Origin: Pseudomonadota bacterium
Lineage (GTDB): Bacteria; Pseudomonadota; Gammaproteobacteria; Xanthomonadales; Xanthomonadaceae
Direction of reading: 5' to 3'
Length of the DNA stretch: 6,613 bases
Assembly: GCA_023453655.1 (NCBI GenBank)
Contig: JAEXTE010000237.1
Coordinates: forward strand, 1 to 6,613
Under the pieces are notes generated by a model that searched no databases, was not told the DNA's origin, and saw nothing but the letters and a program-made list of their open reading frames with translations. Shown here one piece after another: positions 6,060-6,613 of the stretch (positions are counted from its first letter, which is position 1; every line of letters starts with the position of its first letter). A program made the position numbers and the translations under genes.

Positions 6060-6613
6060 GGGGTGTCGAACAGGGCGTCGGGGTATTCGGGCTTGCGCTC
6101 GCGCGCCATCAGGCGGGTCAGGCCCTCGGCAGGCGTGATGTCGCCATGCAGGACGTCGCGCACATTGCTGGAGATCGGAAGCTCCAGCCCGTAACGCTCG
6201 GCCAGGCGCATCACCTCGTCGGCGGTCTGCACCGACTCGACCACCTGCCCGATCTCGCGCACCGCCTCGGCCACGCTCTGGCCGCGGCCCAGGGCCAGGC
6301 CCAGGCGACGGTTGCGCGACAGGTCGCCGGTGCAGGTCAGCACCAGGTCGCCGAGGCCGGCCAGGCCCATCAGCGTCTCGGGGCGGCCGCCGATCGCGGC
6401 ATTGAGCCGCAGCATCTCGTTGAGGCCGCGGGTGATCAGGCCAGTGCGGGCATTGAGGCCCAGCTCCATGCCGTCGGCCACGCCGGTCGCCACCGCCAGC
6501 ACGTTCTTCATCGCGCCGCCGAGTTCCGCGCCGCGCATGTCGCTGCCGGTGTAGGCGCGGAATTCCGGCCCGTGCAGCACGTCGGCGACCCGCTGCACGA
6601 AGGCCGCATCGTC
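6050..6613 (-). CDS. gpsA: Glycerol-3-phosphate dehydrogenase [NAD(P)+], C-terminal part
   Basis: GpsA reduces dihydroxyacetone phosphate to sn-glycerol 3-phosphate in the cytoplasm, supplying the backbone for phospholipids. Only the last 187 codons are in the window; the usual protein is about 330-345 residues, so the N-terminal NAD(P)-binding Rossmann domain lies beyond the right edge. The visible part is the helical substrate-binding domain. It has the lysine-containing segment [19 protein letters not shown], the [13 protein letters not shown] helix, and the family signature [21 protein letters not shown]. The frame is intact to the TGA at 6050-6052 with no internal stop, and the C-terminus (DALFDTPGR) is of normal extent. 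The gene converges on the Ax21-like gene with 135 bp between the stops. Confidence 0.95.
   Translation of the reverse strand, partial: DDAAFVQRVADVLHGPEFRAYTGSDMRGAELGGAMKNVLAVATGVADGMELGLNARTGLITRGLNEMLRLNAAIGGRPETLMGLAGLGDLVLTCTGDLSRNRRLGLALGRGQSVAEAVREIGQVVESVQTADEVMRLAERYGLELPISSNVRDVLHGDITPAEGLTRLMARERKPEYPDALFDTPGR

Overview
The window is GC-rich, tightly packed bacterial chromosome with strongly GC3-biased codons. It most likely comes from the Xanthomonadaceae (Lysobacterales), for example a Luteimonas- or Lysobacter-like organism. The best clue is the gene at 5354-5914, which encodes an Ax21-type outer-membrane protein, a family found mainly in Xanthomonas, Stenotrophomonas and relatives. 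The other genes fit: a two-domain M16 peptidase with a signal peptide, TrmL, GpsA and a PAS-AraC regulator. The genus call is inference.

Layout. Positions 1-44 are a G/C homopolymer tract just beyond the 3' end of the first gene. A large exported M16 zinc peptidase occupies 45-2894 on the minus strand. It is divergent, across 113 bp, from a plus-strand pair: a short-chain dehydrogenase of the sniffer/C-factor type (3008-3715) and trmL, a tRNA wobble 2'-O-methyltransferase (3765-4229, GTG start). A 196-bp intergenic region with a triplicated heptamer and several palindromes precedes a PAS-AraC regulator (about 4426-5154; start uncertain). Next come a 199-bp leader with a palindromic operator-like site (5198-5215), the Ax21-like protein (5354-5914), a C-loop hairpin and a strong intrinsic terminator. 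The convergent gpsA (6050-6613, minus strand) is cut by the window edge.

The genes do not form one pathway. TrmL and GpsA are housekeeping (tRNA modification; glycerol-3-phosphate for phospholipid synthesis). The M16 peptidase and the Ax21-like protein act in the cell envelope. The regulator lies just upstream of the Ax21-like gene and might control it, but nothing in the sequence proves this.

I found no mobile element, CRISPR array, rRNA, tRNA, phage gene or clear new multi-gene system. The points most worth a second look are regulatory: the palindrome upstream of the Ax21-like gene, a pyrimidine 10-mer shared by its 5' and 3' untranslated regions with the 3' copy in a hairpin loop (possible 3'-derived small RNA), and the unresolved start of the PAS-AraC gene beside a C5 run.
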